Shown piece by piece: positions 50,532-60,097 of a DNA stretch of 64,000 nucleotides (position 1 is the first letter of the stretch; every line of letters starts with the position of its first letter). The position numbers and the translations under genes are program-made. The notes beneath the pieces were generated by a model. The model was not told where the DNA came from. It did not search any database and saw nothing but the letters and a program-made list of their open reading frames with translations. The stretch is from Roseburia sp. (GTDB lineage: Bacteria; Bacillota; Clostridia; Lachnospirales; Lachnospiraceae). The stretch lies in NCBI GenBank assembly GCA_019421345.1, contig JAHZFL010000002.1, positions 1 to 64,000 of the forward strand, read 5' to 3'.

Positions 50532-51878
50532 CTAGCCGATCAAGGCTGTCAGCTCCTTCTTAAGCTGCTCAAAACGAGCGTCAATATCTGTACCGGAAAC
50601 CGCAGATTCCATCAGTGCATTAATAATTGCACTTCCGACATCAGCGCCCCATACAGAGTTCAGGTTCTGTACCGTCACCTCTGCGGAGTTCACCTGTGAG
50701 CAAGCCTGTGCAAGCTTCATGGTGATCGGATCACCGCTCTCCTCCGCCAGCTTGTTTAAGTCAAGCGTTGTGTTGCACGGATTTGCCTGTACGCCGGTGA
50801 AAATCTTTGCCTGTACCTCTGCGCTTGTCATGTACTGAATGAACTCTAACGCAAGCTGTGTTTTCTCCTCGCTCATTCCGTTTGCAATAGAAAGTCCTGC
50901 ACCTGCGGTAGATAAGGAAACATTACCTGGGAAGATCGCCGGCTCAATACTCTCTGCAAGGCTCTCGTCAATACCGCTGGCATTCCATACACCGTTAAAT
51001 AAAACTGCTGCCGTTCCGCTTGTATTAAAGTCCGCCATCAGATTTCCGACATCCTCTGTCGTGTGGTCTGAACCGTTTGCCTGATCAAACTCTGCCGTCT
51101 TTTTAAATGCCTCTGCGAACGCTTTTGATTCGATTGCCTCAACGGTCAGCTCCTGTTGTAAGAGACCTTTTCCCTCCTCACTGGAAGCAAGCATCGCATT
51201 TAACATGAATAAAGAACCCTGTCCTGCCGCATAGCCGTATGTACCATCATCTAAGCCACGCACGCTCTCCATTGCGTCGCCAAAGCCTTCCCATGTCGTC
51301 AGATCCTCCGGCGTTACGCCCGCCTTATCCAAAACTGCCTTGTTGTACCACAGACCACGGCTCTCCACCTGATCGTGCACCGTATAGATATGACCGTCCA
51401 CATCATTCTGTGTATAATTGATGCCCACGGCATCCTGCAGATTATTCTCGTCGATAAACGGCTTTAGATCAAGCACAAGTCCCTGACTGATCGCTGCCTG
51501 CGGGATCGGCGTACCGCAGTCCACCATATCCGGGAAGTTACCGCCCGCCACCTGAACGCTGACGATCTCGTCTCTGTTCTCTACTGCAATCGGCTTAAAG
51601 ACAACCGGACCGTCTGCATGAGAAGCCGCAAATTCGTCATAAATATCTCTCATCACCTTCGCTGCCGGCCACTCGCTCTCATCATGGTAATAGCCGTGAT
51701 AAAACTCAAGCACCTCCTGCCCGCTGTTTCCCGATGGATTTGACGCCGTCTCCGTACCTTGCGCTGTCGCTCCGTTTCCCGTGCCTGCCGGCTGCTCCGT
51801 CGGCTTGTCTCCGCAGCCTGCGAGCAGTGTGGCTCCCATTGCCACGGTAAGTACCCCACTGATAAATCTTCTTTTCAT
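50532..51878 (-). CDS. Extracellular solute-binding lipoprotein (CUT1 family)
   Basis: The 448-residue protein has a lipoprotein signal with lipobox LLAGC (about residues 18-22), a Gly/Thr/Ser-rich linker and a family 1 solute-binding fold (VLEFYHGYYHDESEW, YTVHDQVESRGLWYNKAVLDKAG, VLFNGVWNAS). AAGGAGG precedes the ATG. It is the first gene of the transporter operon (binding protein, MalF, MalG, oxidoreductase, fucosidase). The fucosidase suggests that the ligand is a fucosylated oligosaccharide. Confidence 0.9.
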   Translation of the reverse strand: MKRRFISGVLTVAMGATLLAGCGDKPTEQPAGTGNGATAQGTETASNPSGNSGQEVLEFYHGYYHDESEWPAAKVMRDIYDEFAASHADGPVVFKPIAVENRDEIVSVQVAGGNFPDMVDCGTPIPQAAISQGLVLDLKPFIDENNLQDAVGINYTQNDVDGHIYTVHDQVESRGLWYNKAVLDKAGVTPEDLTTWEGFGDAMESVRGLDDGTYGYAAGQGSLFMLNAMLASSEEGKGLLQQELTVEAIESKAFAEAFKKTAEFDQANGSDHTTEDVGNLMADFNTSGTAAVLFNGVWNASGIDESLAESIEPAIFPGNVSLSTAGAGLSIANGMSEEKTQLALEFIQYMTSAEVQAKIFTGVQANPCNTTLDLNKLAEESGDPITMKLAQACSQVNSAEVTVQNLNSVWGADVGSAIINALMESAVSGTDIDARFEQLKKELTALIG

Positions 51879-52011
51879 TCAAAAACCTCCTTCTGACCAT
51901 CTGCCTCTTTGGCTTTTGATCCGCAATTTGGGTATTGCCCCTTGCTATGGTCATATTCTACTATCTTTCCCTGTTATTTTGAATGAATTTTATTGACTGA
52001 AAATATGACTA

Positions 52012-52040
52012 TATTTACGTCTTGCACATAATATGGTCAA
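52012..52040 (-). promoter_or_regulatory. Probable promoter of the oligosaccharide transporter operon
   Basis: TTGACC (52035-52040) and TAAATA (52012-52017) with a 17-base spacer on the minus strand, about 130 bases before the binding-protein gene. The long leader contains ATATGAC-like motifs that could bind the local response regulator. Confidence 0.4.
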
Positions 52041-52145
52041 TTTTATCCATTTTTTTGTTCAGTTCTATCAGAAGCAGCGTTTTGCAAGCCAATACAGAAC
52101 ATTGTGATTGAATCGCAAGAGAAAAATTTGCCAAACAAATAGCAA

Positions 52146-52175
52146 GCCGGTCAACGGTTTCTTCCGCTGACCGGC
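52146..52175 (-). terminator. Terminator after the second solute-binding lipoprotein gene
   Basis: Eight-base arms GCCGGTCA and TGACCGGC, extended by an inner CGG/CCG pair, lie directly after the stop at 52179. They are followed on the minus strand by TTGCTATTTG, a weak T tract. Confidence 0.65.
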
Positions 52176-52178
52176 CTG

Positions 52179-53459
52179 TTATATCAAATCCATAAATGTC
52201 TGTCTGTTTAATTCTCCCGAAAGCACCTCCAAAATATGCTGCTCAAAAACGCTCCTCTGCTCATAAGTCCATAGATTTGTCGGAATCTCAATCTTACGCC
52301 CTGCATCCAGAACCGTCTGTGCCGCCTCATATAGCCGAAGTTCCTCCTGATGCTCCGTAATATTCACCTTAGGATTTGCCGGAATCTGCTTTGTTTCATG
52401 CAGAATCCTCTCCTGCACCTCCTCGCTCATCATGTATTTCAGAAACCGCACGCTCGCCTCCACACGCCGTTCGTCTTTCGTATTTCCAAGCATATAGCCA
52501 AGCCCCGCCGATTCACAGGAAAGCGTGTTCCCCTCTCCTGACGGCAGCAGCGCGTAGCCCGCGTCTATCCCCTCCGAGATCATATTCGCCGCCCATGTTC
52601 CGTTAACATACATGGCAAGCTTTCCGCTGTTAAACAAATCCGTTGCGTCCCGATAGCTGTAATCACCTGTTTCTGATGAGGAATAGCGGTAAATCTGCTC
52701 CAATCCGTCCAGCAGCGCATCCATCTCGTCCTCAACGATCTCTATGTGATTTTCGCCAACCGCCTCCTGCATCTTCCCTCCGTTGACCGCCATCATATGA
52801 TCCGCAAAATACAGATACCCTTCCGGCGGAACGAAAAGCGGAACGACTCCGTTCTCCTCCTGCTTAGCCCAGACAGACAGCGTTTCACATACCGCCAAAA
52901 ACTCCTCCCACGTCTGGGGAAGCTCCTCGATTCCCGCCTGCTTAAAAATCTCCTCATTATACCAATAGCCGCCGCTTAGCTGCAAAACATCTGAAATCGT
53001 GTAGAGCTTGCCGTCATCCGTCGTCCAGTATTCCAGATTGATCGGTGCAATGCTCTCATAAAATGCCGCATCCTCTTTTAAATACGGCATCAGGTCAAGC
53101 GCTCGCTGATTCTCAACCATAAAACGGTAAATGGAATCTCTCCCCGTTCCGCCCAAAAATACAACATCCGGCAGCTCCCCGACCATCAGCATATCCTCCA
53201 CCTTTCGGATCATTTCCTCATTCGTGGGCATTGAAACAAGCTTTAAGCTTATATCAGGATTCTCCTTCTGAAAATCGCTGTAAATCTGCCGCATTGCCAC
53301 ATGATCTGCCTCCGTGCTCCCCCAGCCGTGAATCACCATAAGCTCCACCGGATCGGACGTCTTTCCTCCGCAAGATGATAGGAGGAGGGATGTAAAAAGC
53401 ATTCCAACAATGACAAGCCTTCCAAGCGCATTTCTATGACCCTTACGTTTTCTTCTCAT
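52179..53459 (-). CDS. Solute-binding lipoprotein of the sensor operon
   Basis: The 426-residue protein has a basic start (RRKRKGHRNALGR), a hydrophobic segment and a lipobox-like LLLSSC (Cys about residue 29), then a family 1 solute-binding fold (ELMVIHGWGSTEADHVAMRQ, GGYWYNEEIFKQAGI, LAMYVNGTWAANMI). The ATG at 53459 has GGAAGG six bases before it and overlaps the response-regulator stop. It follows the kinase and regulator genes in one operon, so it may present sugar to the sensor or supply the transporter downstream. Confidence 0.85.
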   Translation of the reverse strand: MRRKRKGHRNALGRLVIVGMLFTSLLLSSCGGKTSDPVELMVIHGWGSTEADHVAMRQIYSDFQKENPDISLKLVSMPTNEEMIRKVEDMLMVGELPDVVFLGGTGRDSIYRFMVENQRALDLMPYLKEDAAFYESIAPINLEYWTTDDGKLYTISDVLQLSGGYWYNEEIFKQAGIEELPQTWEEFLAVCETLSVWAKQEENGVVPLFVPPEGYLYFADHMMAVNGGKMQEAVGENHIEIVEDEMDALLDGLEQIYRYSSSETGDYSYRDATDLFNSGKLAMYVNGTWAANMISEGIDAGYALLPSGEGNTLSCESAGLGYMLGNTKDERRVEASVRFLKYMMSEEVQERILHETKQIPANPKVNITEHQEELRLYEAAQTVLDAGRKIEIPTNLWTYEQRSVFEQHILEVLSGELNRQTFMDLI

Positions 53460-54207
53460 GCGTATCCTTCCTCTGATTTCTGTACTCCTTTGGCGACATA
53501 CCTGTATATTTTTGAAAAACCTTGGAAAAATATCCGGCGTCCTCAAATCCAACCTCCACTGCAATCTCATACAGCTTTCGGTCCGTATATTCCATATATT
53601 CCTTCGCCTTCTCCACTCTCCGGCGCAAAATATCATCAAACAGATTCACCCCGCTGCGGCTCTTATAAAGTCTGCTCAGATAACTGCGGTTTGCGTGCAG
53701 ATACTCCGCAATCTCATCCAACGTGATCTTCCTCAAATAGTTCTGCTCTACATAGTGCACCATCTGCCCATAAAGGCTGTCAGTATCCTGCCACCTTTCA
53801 TCTCCCTGCCAGCCGCTTAGCTCCTTTCCCTGCCTTTCCAGATTTTCAATCGCTTTTTTAAGCGCCCGCGGCAGCTCCTCCAGCACAGAAACCTTAAGTA
53901 CATAATCACAGGCGCTGTAGCGGAGCGCAGCCCTTGCATAATCAAAATCCGAATATGCGCTTAGAATGATCACCTGTGTCTCAGGACAACGCTCGTACAC
54001 ATATTTGCATACCTCAAGACCGTCTGCTACCGGCATCCGTATATCAGTAATCACAATATCGGGAGCTCCCTCCTGCATCTGCCCGATCAGCTCCTTCCCA
54101 TTGCCGAACACGTCCAAAAGCTCACAGTTTAGACGATCCCACCGAATCAGCTCCCGAAGCGCCTCCTGCATATATGCCTCATCATCCGCTGCCAATACCT
54201 TATACAT
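53443..54207 (-). CDS. YesN-type response regulator with AraC domain
   Basis: A 254-residue regulator with a receiver (AADDEAYMQEAL, phosphoacceptor in DIVITDIRMPVADG, LSAYSDFDYA, YVLKVS where the usual KP has become KV) and an AraC DNA-binding domain (ITLDEIAEYLHANRSYLSRLY and LYEIAVEVGFEDAGYFSKVF). It is shorter than the regulator at 21.8 kb because the spacer is only about 30 residues. GAGGGAG precedes the ATG, which overlaps the stop of the kinase gene. It probably controls the glycan transporter operon next door. Confidence 0.92.
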   Translation of the reverse strand: MYKVLAADDEAYMQEALRELIRWDRLNCELLDVFGNGKELIGQMQEGAPDIVITDIRMPVADGLEVCKYVYERCPETQVIILSAYSDFDYARAALRYSACDYVLKVSVLEELPRALKKAIENLERQGKELSGWQGDERWQDTDSLYGQMVHYVEQNYLRKITLDEIAEYLHANRSYLSRLYKSRSGVNLFDDILRRRVEKAKEYMEYTDRKLYEIAVEVGFEDAGYFSKVFQKYTGMSPKEYRNQRKDTHEKKT

Positions 54208-55939
54208 CTCCCTCACTCCTCTCAATCGGCAAAAGAATCTCCACGCGCGTTCCCACACCCTTTCTGCCCTGTATTTTCATCTCACAAGCATCCTTGTACA
54301 ATATATGAAGCAAACGCTCTGTATTGACAAGCCCCATATGCGTGTGGAAGCTGCCGTCCGTCTCCTCTTTTGCATCCCTTCGCGTCCTTGCCGCTTCCTC
54401 CTCGTCAAAGCCGACGCCGTCGTCCTCCACAACGATCAGAAGGCGTTCTCCCACCTCCCTGACCTCCACAAGGATCCTGCCGTCCGTCTCCTTTGGCTCT
54501 AGGCCATGCGACACTGCATTTTCCACCAGCGGCTCAATCAAAAGCTTGGGAACAAGATCATCCTTCACCGCTTCGCTTCCATAACGGATTTCATAGGTAA
54601 TCTTTTGCGCATAGCGGCTGTTTTGCAGGAAAAGATAAAAATCGACGATCTCCAGCTCCTCCCGCAGCGGAATCTTGATCCTTTTTTCCCGGAATATCTT
54701 TCCCTGCATCAGCTTTGAGAACGCATGCAGTCCCTGATATACCTCCTCGCAGCCGGCAAGCTTTGCCCTTAATCCAAGCATCGCAAGAATGTTAAATTGA
54801 AAATGCGGGTTCATCTGCGACTGCAGATAACGCACCTGCGACTGACTGGCAAGCAGCTCCTTTTCATAAACCTGTGTGATCAGATACTGAATGCGCTCCG
54901 TCATCTCGTTAAACACCATACTGATCTCGTGAAATTCCTCAATGGAAAAGTCATCCATACGAGCATTCAGATTCTCCTGACCAAACGCTGCAATGCCCTC
55001 CGCAACCTGCTTTAAGGGCTTGGTAAACCGATAGCTGGCGCCCAAAACTACCGCTGCCACAAATGCGACGCCAAGGATCAGGACAGTGACAAACACAAAA
55101 ATCGCCTGTCTTAGCCCGTCATATACATTGCTTATGCTCACTGCAACAGACGAACGCAGCCCAAACCCTCCCGTCTGTACGCTTAAAAGCTGCTGCTTTC
55201 CGCCAATCTCCATTTTTCCAAGATATTCCGTTCTCGGCATTTCCTGCCACAAATCCCCTCTTTCCTGCGCGGAGGATAAAAGCTCTCCCGCCTCATCAAA
55301 CACCGCCCACTTCGCGCCCTCATATTCAAACAGCTCCTCAAACAAACACTCCACCGCTTCCTCGTTGATGACGACAATGCAGACTCCCATCTGCCGCATC
55401 TGATCATTGTATATCCGAAGACAGAGGTTTAATTTATCTTTCTCCGAAACAAACCGGTACTGCCTACTGCTCTCCTTAAATTCTAAAAACATCTGCTGAT
55501 ACCATGCATCCATCACCATCCCATTTCGCACGGTGATCGGATAATAATGCTCCTTGATAAACTGATCCCTGTTATTAAACAGATACACGCTCTCAATAAA
55601 GGGGCGGCTCTGCATGATCAGATTTCGTTCCGAGAACAGATCCATGCTGTAATGGAGCTGCTTTTCCATCTCATCTTCCTTATAGCTGTTCTTCTCAAAA
55701 AAATCGCGCAGCACAAGGCTTTGGCGCAGTGCGATCGCTCCGTCCTGTACAAACTGCACTTTGTCCCGGAATTGTCCGTTCGTCGTCGTGAGAATATACT
55801 CCATATCCTCCTTCGCTTTTTCAGAAGAATAAAACAAAAACGTAACCAAAAGCGCCATGCCGAGTACCAGCATGGCACAAACCGACGTCACCGTCATCCA
55901 TATTGTAATCTCTGTGCCAAGCTTGCGTTTTTTTTCCAT
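54200..55939 (-). CDS. YesM-type sensor histidine kinase
   Basis: The 579-residue kinase has membrane segments near residues 15-40 and 275-300 around an extracellular sensor domain, a HAMP segment (RFTKPLKQVAEGIAAF), the kinase box SQMNPHFQFNILAMLG (the usual HFLYN is HFQFN here, with the His kept) and ATPase motifs ENAVSHGLEP and EDDGVGFD. AAAGGCGG lies before the ATG at 55939. It heads an operon with its regulator and a binding lipoprotein. The stretch before it has a TAAAAT box but no good -35. Confidence 0.9.
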   Translation of the reverse strand: MEKKRKLGTEITIWMTVTSVCAMLVLGMALLVTFLFYSSEKAKEDMEYILTTTNGQFRDKVQFVQDGAIALRQSLVLRDFFEKNSYKEDEMEKQLHYSMDLFSERNLIMQSRPFIESVYLFNNRDQFIKEHYYPITVRNGMVMDAWYQQMFLEFKESSRQYRFVSEKDKLNLCLRIYNDQMRQMGVCIVVINEEAVECLFEELFEYEGAKWAVFDEAGELLSSAQERGDLWQEMPRTEYLGKMEIGGKQQLLSVQTGGFGLRSSVAVSISNVYDGLRQAIFVFVTVLILGVAFVAAVVLGASYRFTKPLKQVAEGIAAFGQENLNARMDDFSIEEFHEISMVFNEMTERIQYLITQVYEKELLASQSQVRYLQSQMNPHFQFNILAMLGLRAKLAGCEEVYQGLHAFSKLMQGKIFREKRIKIPLREELEIVDFYLFLQNSRYAQKITYEIRYGSEAVKDDLVPKLLIEPLVENAVSHGLEPKETDGRILVEVREVGERLLIVVEDDGVGFDEEEAARTRRDAKEETDGSFHTHMGLVNTERLLHILYKDACEMKIQGRKGVGTRVEILLPIERSEGDV

Positions 55940-56010
55940 GTGTCCGCCTTTTCTCCGTAAAACTACAGTCATTTTAACACGGAATGTTCAAAAATACAAT
56001 GAAAATACGT

Positions 56011-57906
56011 CTATGGAATGCTCTCCGACAGACAGAGTGTGCCCCAGCCAAGCTGCGGATTCGGCCACTGCACCGCCTCCGCCGTGCTCCCTGTCGGCAC
56101 AAGATTGCGCCGTGCCCCGCGGATCAGATACGCCTTTAATTTCTCTCCGTAAAGGTATACGTCATTGCCGCGGAGTATGCCCCACTCCATCAAAAGCGCC
56201 GCCCCGCCGGCTGCAAACGGTGCCGCCATGGAGGTTCCCGTGCGTGCCGTATAGCCGCCGCCGGGAGCGCACGAAATAATCTCCACCCCCGGAGCGGCAA
56301 TGTCCGGCTTCACCTGATTCGTCTCCCGCGTATAGCCCCTGCCGGAAAATGCCGCCGGCTGCAAAAACCTCGCGTCATATGCCCCGACCGAGATAACCTT
56401 TGGCGCCGTGGAAGGAATCGTGAGCGTCGTCTCCGCGACCGGATAAAAAAATCCCGTTCCCTCACCCAGTACCCCGCCAGAAGGAAGCCACATATCATAC
56501 TGTCCTGTCACAATATTCTGCGGGATCAGCCTGATCTTCCAGACGCCCGCATCAATATAATCCGCAACCGGAAGAAGCTCAAAAAAAATCTCCTGATAAG
56601 GGCTGTAGGGACTTGGCTCTCCGTAATATAAAAGAATTTCCGTATTCTCTATCGTAAAACGCTGCGCGCCCTGTATGCGGGCAATCGGTCCGACCACCGT
56701 TCCGTTTGGATGTACGATCGCCACCTTCATCTCATCCGCATATGACTTCCAAATCTGCAGATTTAATGTCGGCTCATAAGGACTGACTGCAAGCTCCGTC
56801 TCCGCAGTCTGCCCCATTACGACAGTCCCCGCCGTATGAACGGCAGAAGCGCCCTCGTTTCCGCTCCCTATGACAAGACTGCTGCGCCAGCGGTTTGCCA
56901 TATCGCTTAAATAAGTCTCGATCAGGGAGGTGCCGGAATGACTGCCATAATTATTTCCAAAGCTTAAATTGATCACCAGCGGCTTCCCATATTCCTCTGC
57001 CTTCCGAAAACAATAATCCACCGCCTGCATCAGTTCCGAGGTTCTCGGAAAACCGCCCGCCTGCGGCGTACCAAGCTTCACGACCAAAAGCCCGCTCCCA
57101 AAAGCGATGCCCCGGTATCTGCCCGCTGACGCCCTCCCATTGCCCGCCGCAATTCCCGCAACGTGCGTGCCGTGTCCGGAGGTGTCGCGGCTTGGGCAGA
57201 CTGCAGACCGCTCCCGCTCTGTCGGCTGCGCCAAAGCCTCATTTATGATCTCCATAGAAAACTCCGTGCCCAGATAAAAGCCCCCCGGCGCGGAAAGAAA
57301 TTCCTCCGCCCCCGGCGCTTCCCCTGTCTGCCCGGAGACCTTCACCCGCGGCACTGTGCCGGACGGAATTGTCTGATCCCACAGACTTAAAATGCGGGTT
57401 GTTCCGTCTGCATTGCGAAAATCCGGATGGGCATAGTCGATACCGGAGTCAATCACCGCAACGATACAGCCTTCTCCTGTCAGATCGTCAGTCCTTCGCT
57501 CTGCTCCTCCCACCGGTATGTTTTCACGCCCGCTTACCACCCCCGTCTGTAACGGTGTGATACAGGAAACCCGCCGCCCCACAGCGACTGCAAAAAAGAG
57601 GCTTTTCGGCTTCTCCATATACTCAATCTCCTCCAGCGCCGCGACCGCCTGTACAATGGTTTCCGGCAAAAGAAGAATGGCATACTCATTCTGTAAATTT
57701 GTCACCCGGATCCTTTCGTAATCCTCCGCAAAATTTTCAGCCAGCAATCCCTTTAGCTGCTCTGCCGTTCCCGTATACTTTACGATAACCTCCCATGTCC
57801 GCTCCTGCCTGTTGTAGCCTACATCAAGCTCCAGTGATTTCTCCCGCTCACGCTGCGTCGCATCCAGCGCCAGATTCAGCAGATTCTCCATTTTCTCATT
57901 ATTCAT
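56011..57906 (-). CDS. S8 (subtilisin-like) peptidase, Csp-type
   Basis: The 631-residue protein keeps the full catalytic triad: D153 in VAVIDSGIDYAHPDF, His in SGHGTHVAGIAAG and Ser in TGTSMAAPFAAGGAAL. There is no signal peptide. A 140-residue N-terminal prodomain and a large insertion before the Ser resemble the clostridial Csp proteases, which activate spore-cortex lytic enzymes during germination. That role is inferred, supported only by the general presence of spore genes nearby. Its ribosome site is weak (GAGCGGTGTGATAG). Confidence 0.85.
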   Translation of the reverse strand: MNNEKMENLLNLALDATQREREKSLELDVGYNRQERTWEVIVKYTGTAEQLKGLLAENFAEDYERIRVTNLQNEYAILLLPETIVQAVAALEEIEYMEKPKSLFFAVAVGRRVSCITPLQTGVVSGRENIPVGGAERRTDDLTGEGCIVAVIDSGIDYAHPDFRNADGTTRILSLWDQTIPSGTVPRVKVSGQTGEAPGAEEFLSAPGGFYLGTEFSMEIINEALAQPTERERSAVCPSRDTSGHGTHVAGIAAGNGRASAGRYRGIAFGSGLLVVKLGTPQAGGFPRTSELMQAVDYCFRKAEEYGKPLVINLSFGNNYGSHSGTSLIETYLSDMANRWRSSLVIGSGNEGASAVHTAGTVVMGQTAETELAVSPYEPTLNLQIWKSYADEMKVAIVHPNGTVVGPIARIQGAQRFTIENTEILLYYGEPSPYSPYQEIFFELLPVADYIDAGVWKIRLIPQNIVTGQYDMWLPSGGVLGEGTGFFYPVAETTLTIPSTAPKVISVGAYDARFLQPAAFSGRGYTRETNQVKPDIAAPGVEIISCAPGGGYTARTGTSMAAPFAAGGAALLMEWGILRGNDVYLYGEKLKAYLIRGARRNLVPTGSTAEAVQWPNPQLGWGTLCLSESIP

Positions 57907-58112
57907 CTATCACACCGCTCACACGACATACTTGTTTTTATTGTATGCGTCAAAAAACACGCCGCCACTGGACAAAACGCCTCCACCTCCTGCCAAAACA
58001 GGCGAAAAGAGAGCTTCTCCCGAAACATTTCCCGCCATATTTTTGCATATACTGTTGATAGCTTTACACTGCCATGCAAAATGGGACAGTACAAAAAAGG
58101 AGTATGTAATTT

Positions 58113-59960
58113 ATGTGTGGAATTTCCGGTTTTTGTAATTTCGATCAGGATTACCTTATGAAAAAGCCGCTCTGGGAGGAGCGGCTGACAAACATGCGAA
58201 AAACGCTCTCGCACCGCGGAAACGACAGCAGCGGACTGTACCTCTCTAACCATGTGGGACTCTCTCATGCCCGCCTGAGCATCCGCGATCTTTCCAACGG
58301 CACGCAGCCAATGGTCCGTACACATCAGGACCGTACCTGTGCGATCGCCTACAATGGAGAAATCTATAACACAGACGAACTGATCCCGGAGCTGACACGC
58401 GCGGGCTACGCCTTTGAGAGTTCTTCTGACACCGAGGTGATCCTCTATTCCTACATGCACTACGGCACAGACTTCGTCCTGCGCCTGAATGGGATTTTTT
58501 CCTTCGCCATCTGGGATGCACAAAAGGAAATGCTTCTTCTCTACCGTGACCGTGTCGGCATCAAGCCTCATTTTTATGCAGTCACGGAACATACGCTGCT
58601 CTTTGCCTCCGAGCCGAAGGCACTCTTTGCCTACCCGGGCTTCTCTCCCTCTATCACGCTAAAGAGCCTGCAGGAGATTCTCGCCATCGGTCCGGCGCGC
58701 ACGCCCGGCTGCGGTGTTTTCCAAAACGTCTTTGAGGTACTGCCCGGACATTATCTGACCTTTACAAGAGACGGTCTCAAGCAGCACCCGTATTGGGACT
58801 TAACCAGCGTTCCTCACACCGATCCCTATCATGACACGGTGGAAAAGGTCAGCATTCTCGTACGCGACGCCGTCCGCAGACAGATGATCTCCGACGTTCC
58901 CGTCTGCACGTTTCTCTCCGGCGGCATTGATTCCTCCATTGTCACGGCAATCGCATCTGAGCAGCTGCGCCGGGAGGGAGAAGAACTTCACACCTTCTCC
59001 TTTGACTTCACGGAAAATGAAAAATATTTTCAATCAAATGCTTTCCAGCCGGAGCGCGATCTGCCCTATGTCAACCTTATGAAAGAGAAGCTCGGCACTG
59101 CGCACACCTACCTGGAATGCGCTCCGTCCACGCTTGTCGACACACTTGAGACTGCCGTAGACGCCAAAGACCTTCCCGGCATGACAGATGTGGACGCCTC
59201 ACTTTTATATTTTTGCTCCCTTGTCGCCAAGCACAATAAGGTTGCCCTGACCGGGGAATGCGCCGACGAAATCTTTGGCGGCTATCCGTGGTTTTACCGC
59301 AAAGAGCTTCTGGAGCGCGATGGATTCCCGTGGGCTGCCGATATGAGTGCACGCACTGTTTTCTTAGATGAGGAGCTTTGCGCCTCCCTTGATCTTTCTG
59401 CCTACTCCCATGCACGCTACGAGGATACGCTTGCACAGGTGCCGCTTCTTGCCGGAGAGACGGGAGAAGAAAAAAAGCGCCGGCAGGTCGCATACTTAAA
59501 TATCAAATGGTTTATGCAGACCCTGCTTGACCGCATGGATCGCACGAGCATGTATTCCGGTCTGGAAGCGCGTGTACCCTTCGCAGACCACCGCATCATG
59601 GAATATGTGTTTAATGTACCGTGGGAAATGAAATACAGAAATGGCGTAGAAAAAACACTGCTGCGCGACGCCTGTGCCGACCTGCTTCCGCCGGAGCTTT
59701 TGCACCGCAAAAAAAGTCCTTATCCAAAAACCTATCATCCGGAATATGAGACACGTCTGGCAGAGCGCCTCCTTGCGATCATCAATAACCCGAACGCACC
59801 GCTTACACCGCTCATTGATAAGAAGAAGGCGCAAGTCTTTATCGCTTCACACAAAGAGCTTGGCAGACCGTGGTTCGGACAATTAATGGCAGGTCCGCAG
59901 CTAATGGCATATTTTATCCAGATCAATTACTGGATGGAAAAATATCATTTAAGTATTTAA
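58113..59960 (+). CDS. asnB: Asparagine synthetase (glutamine-hydrolysing)
   Basis: The 615-residue enzyme forms asparagine from aspartate, ATP and glutamine. Cys2 (MCGISGF) is the glutaminase nucleophile, with AYNGEIYN and SSDTEVILY in the N-terminal domain; the synthetase domain carries the pyrophosphate loop FLSGGIDSSIVTA and LTGECADEIFGGYPWF. AAGGAG lies 11 bases before the ATG, a rather long spacing. It is transcribed alone, divergent from the subtilisin gene. The C-terminus has the expected DRMDRTSMYSGLEARVPFAD. Confidence 0.95.
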   Translation: MCGISGFCNFDQDYLMKKPLWEERLTNMRKTLSHRGNDSSGLYLSNHVGLSHARLSIRDLSNGTQPMVRTHQDRTCAIAYNGEIYNTDELIPELTRAGYAFESSSDTEVILYSYMHYGTDFVLRLNGIFSFAIWDAQKEMLLLYRDRVGIKPHFYAVTEHTLLFASEPKALFAYPGFSPSITLKSLQEILAIGPARTPGCGVFQNVFEVLPGHYLTFTRDGLKQHPYWDLTSVPHTDPYHDTVEKVSILVRDAVRRQMISDVPVCTFLSGGIDSSIVTAIASEQLRREGEELHTFSFDFTENEKYFQSNAFQPERDLPYVNLMKEKLGTAHTYLECAPSTLVDTLETAVDAKDLPGMTDVDASLLYFCSLVAKHNKVALTGECADEIFGGYPWFYRKELLERDGFPWAADMSARTVFLDEELCASLDLSAYSHARYEDTLAQVPLLAGETGEEKKRRQVAYLNIKWFMQTLLDRMDRTSMYSGLEARVPFADHRIMEYVFNVPWEMKYRNGVEKTLLRDACADLLPPELLHRKKSPYPKTYHPEYETRLAERLLAIINNPNAPLTPLIDKKKAQVFIASHKELGRPWFGQLMAGPQLMAYFIQINYWMEKYHLSI

Positions 59961-60097
59961 ATACTTCCGCGGAATGTTTCCTGCGAAGCGTTTTACCGAT
60001 CGGATCACGAATGGCTTCGTGCACTTGAAACAACTGTTATCAGACTTTGGGAACTGCCCTTATCACTAAAAAAACGGCAATTTGAAACGGAGGAGGC

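Larger units (their letters stand above)
51879..52178. other. 300-base gene-free stretch upstream of the transporter operon
   Basis: It contains a terminator (52146-52175), a probable promoter (52012-52040) and several related AT-rich motifs of the form ATATGAC/GTCATAT (51948-51956, about 52003-52008 and 52031-52040). No coding sequence is credible. Confidence 0.6.

Noticed and set aside
57903..58592. 229-codon open frame on the minus strand
   Set aside because: It is antisense to asnB, overlaps the peptidase start, and shows no recognisable domain; asnB is clearly coding.
59961..60097. Terminator between asnB and the PAP2 gene
   Set aside because: A CACGAA/TTCGTG hairpin is present at 60006-60021 but has no T run on either strand.
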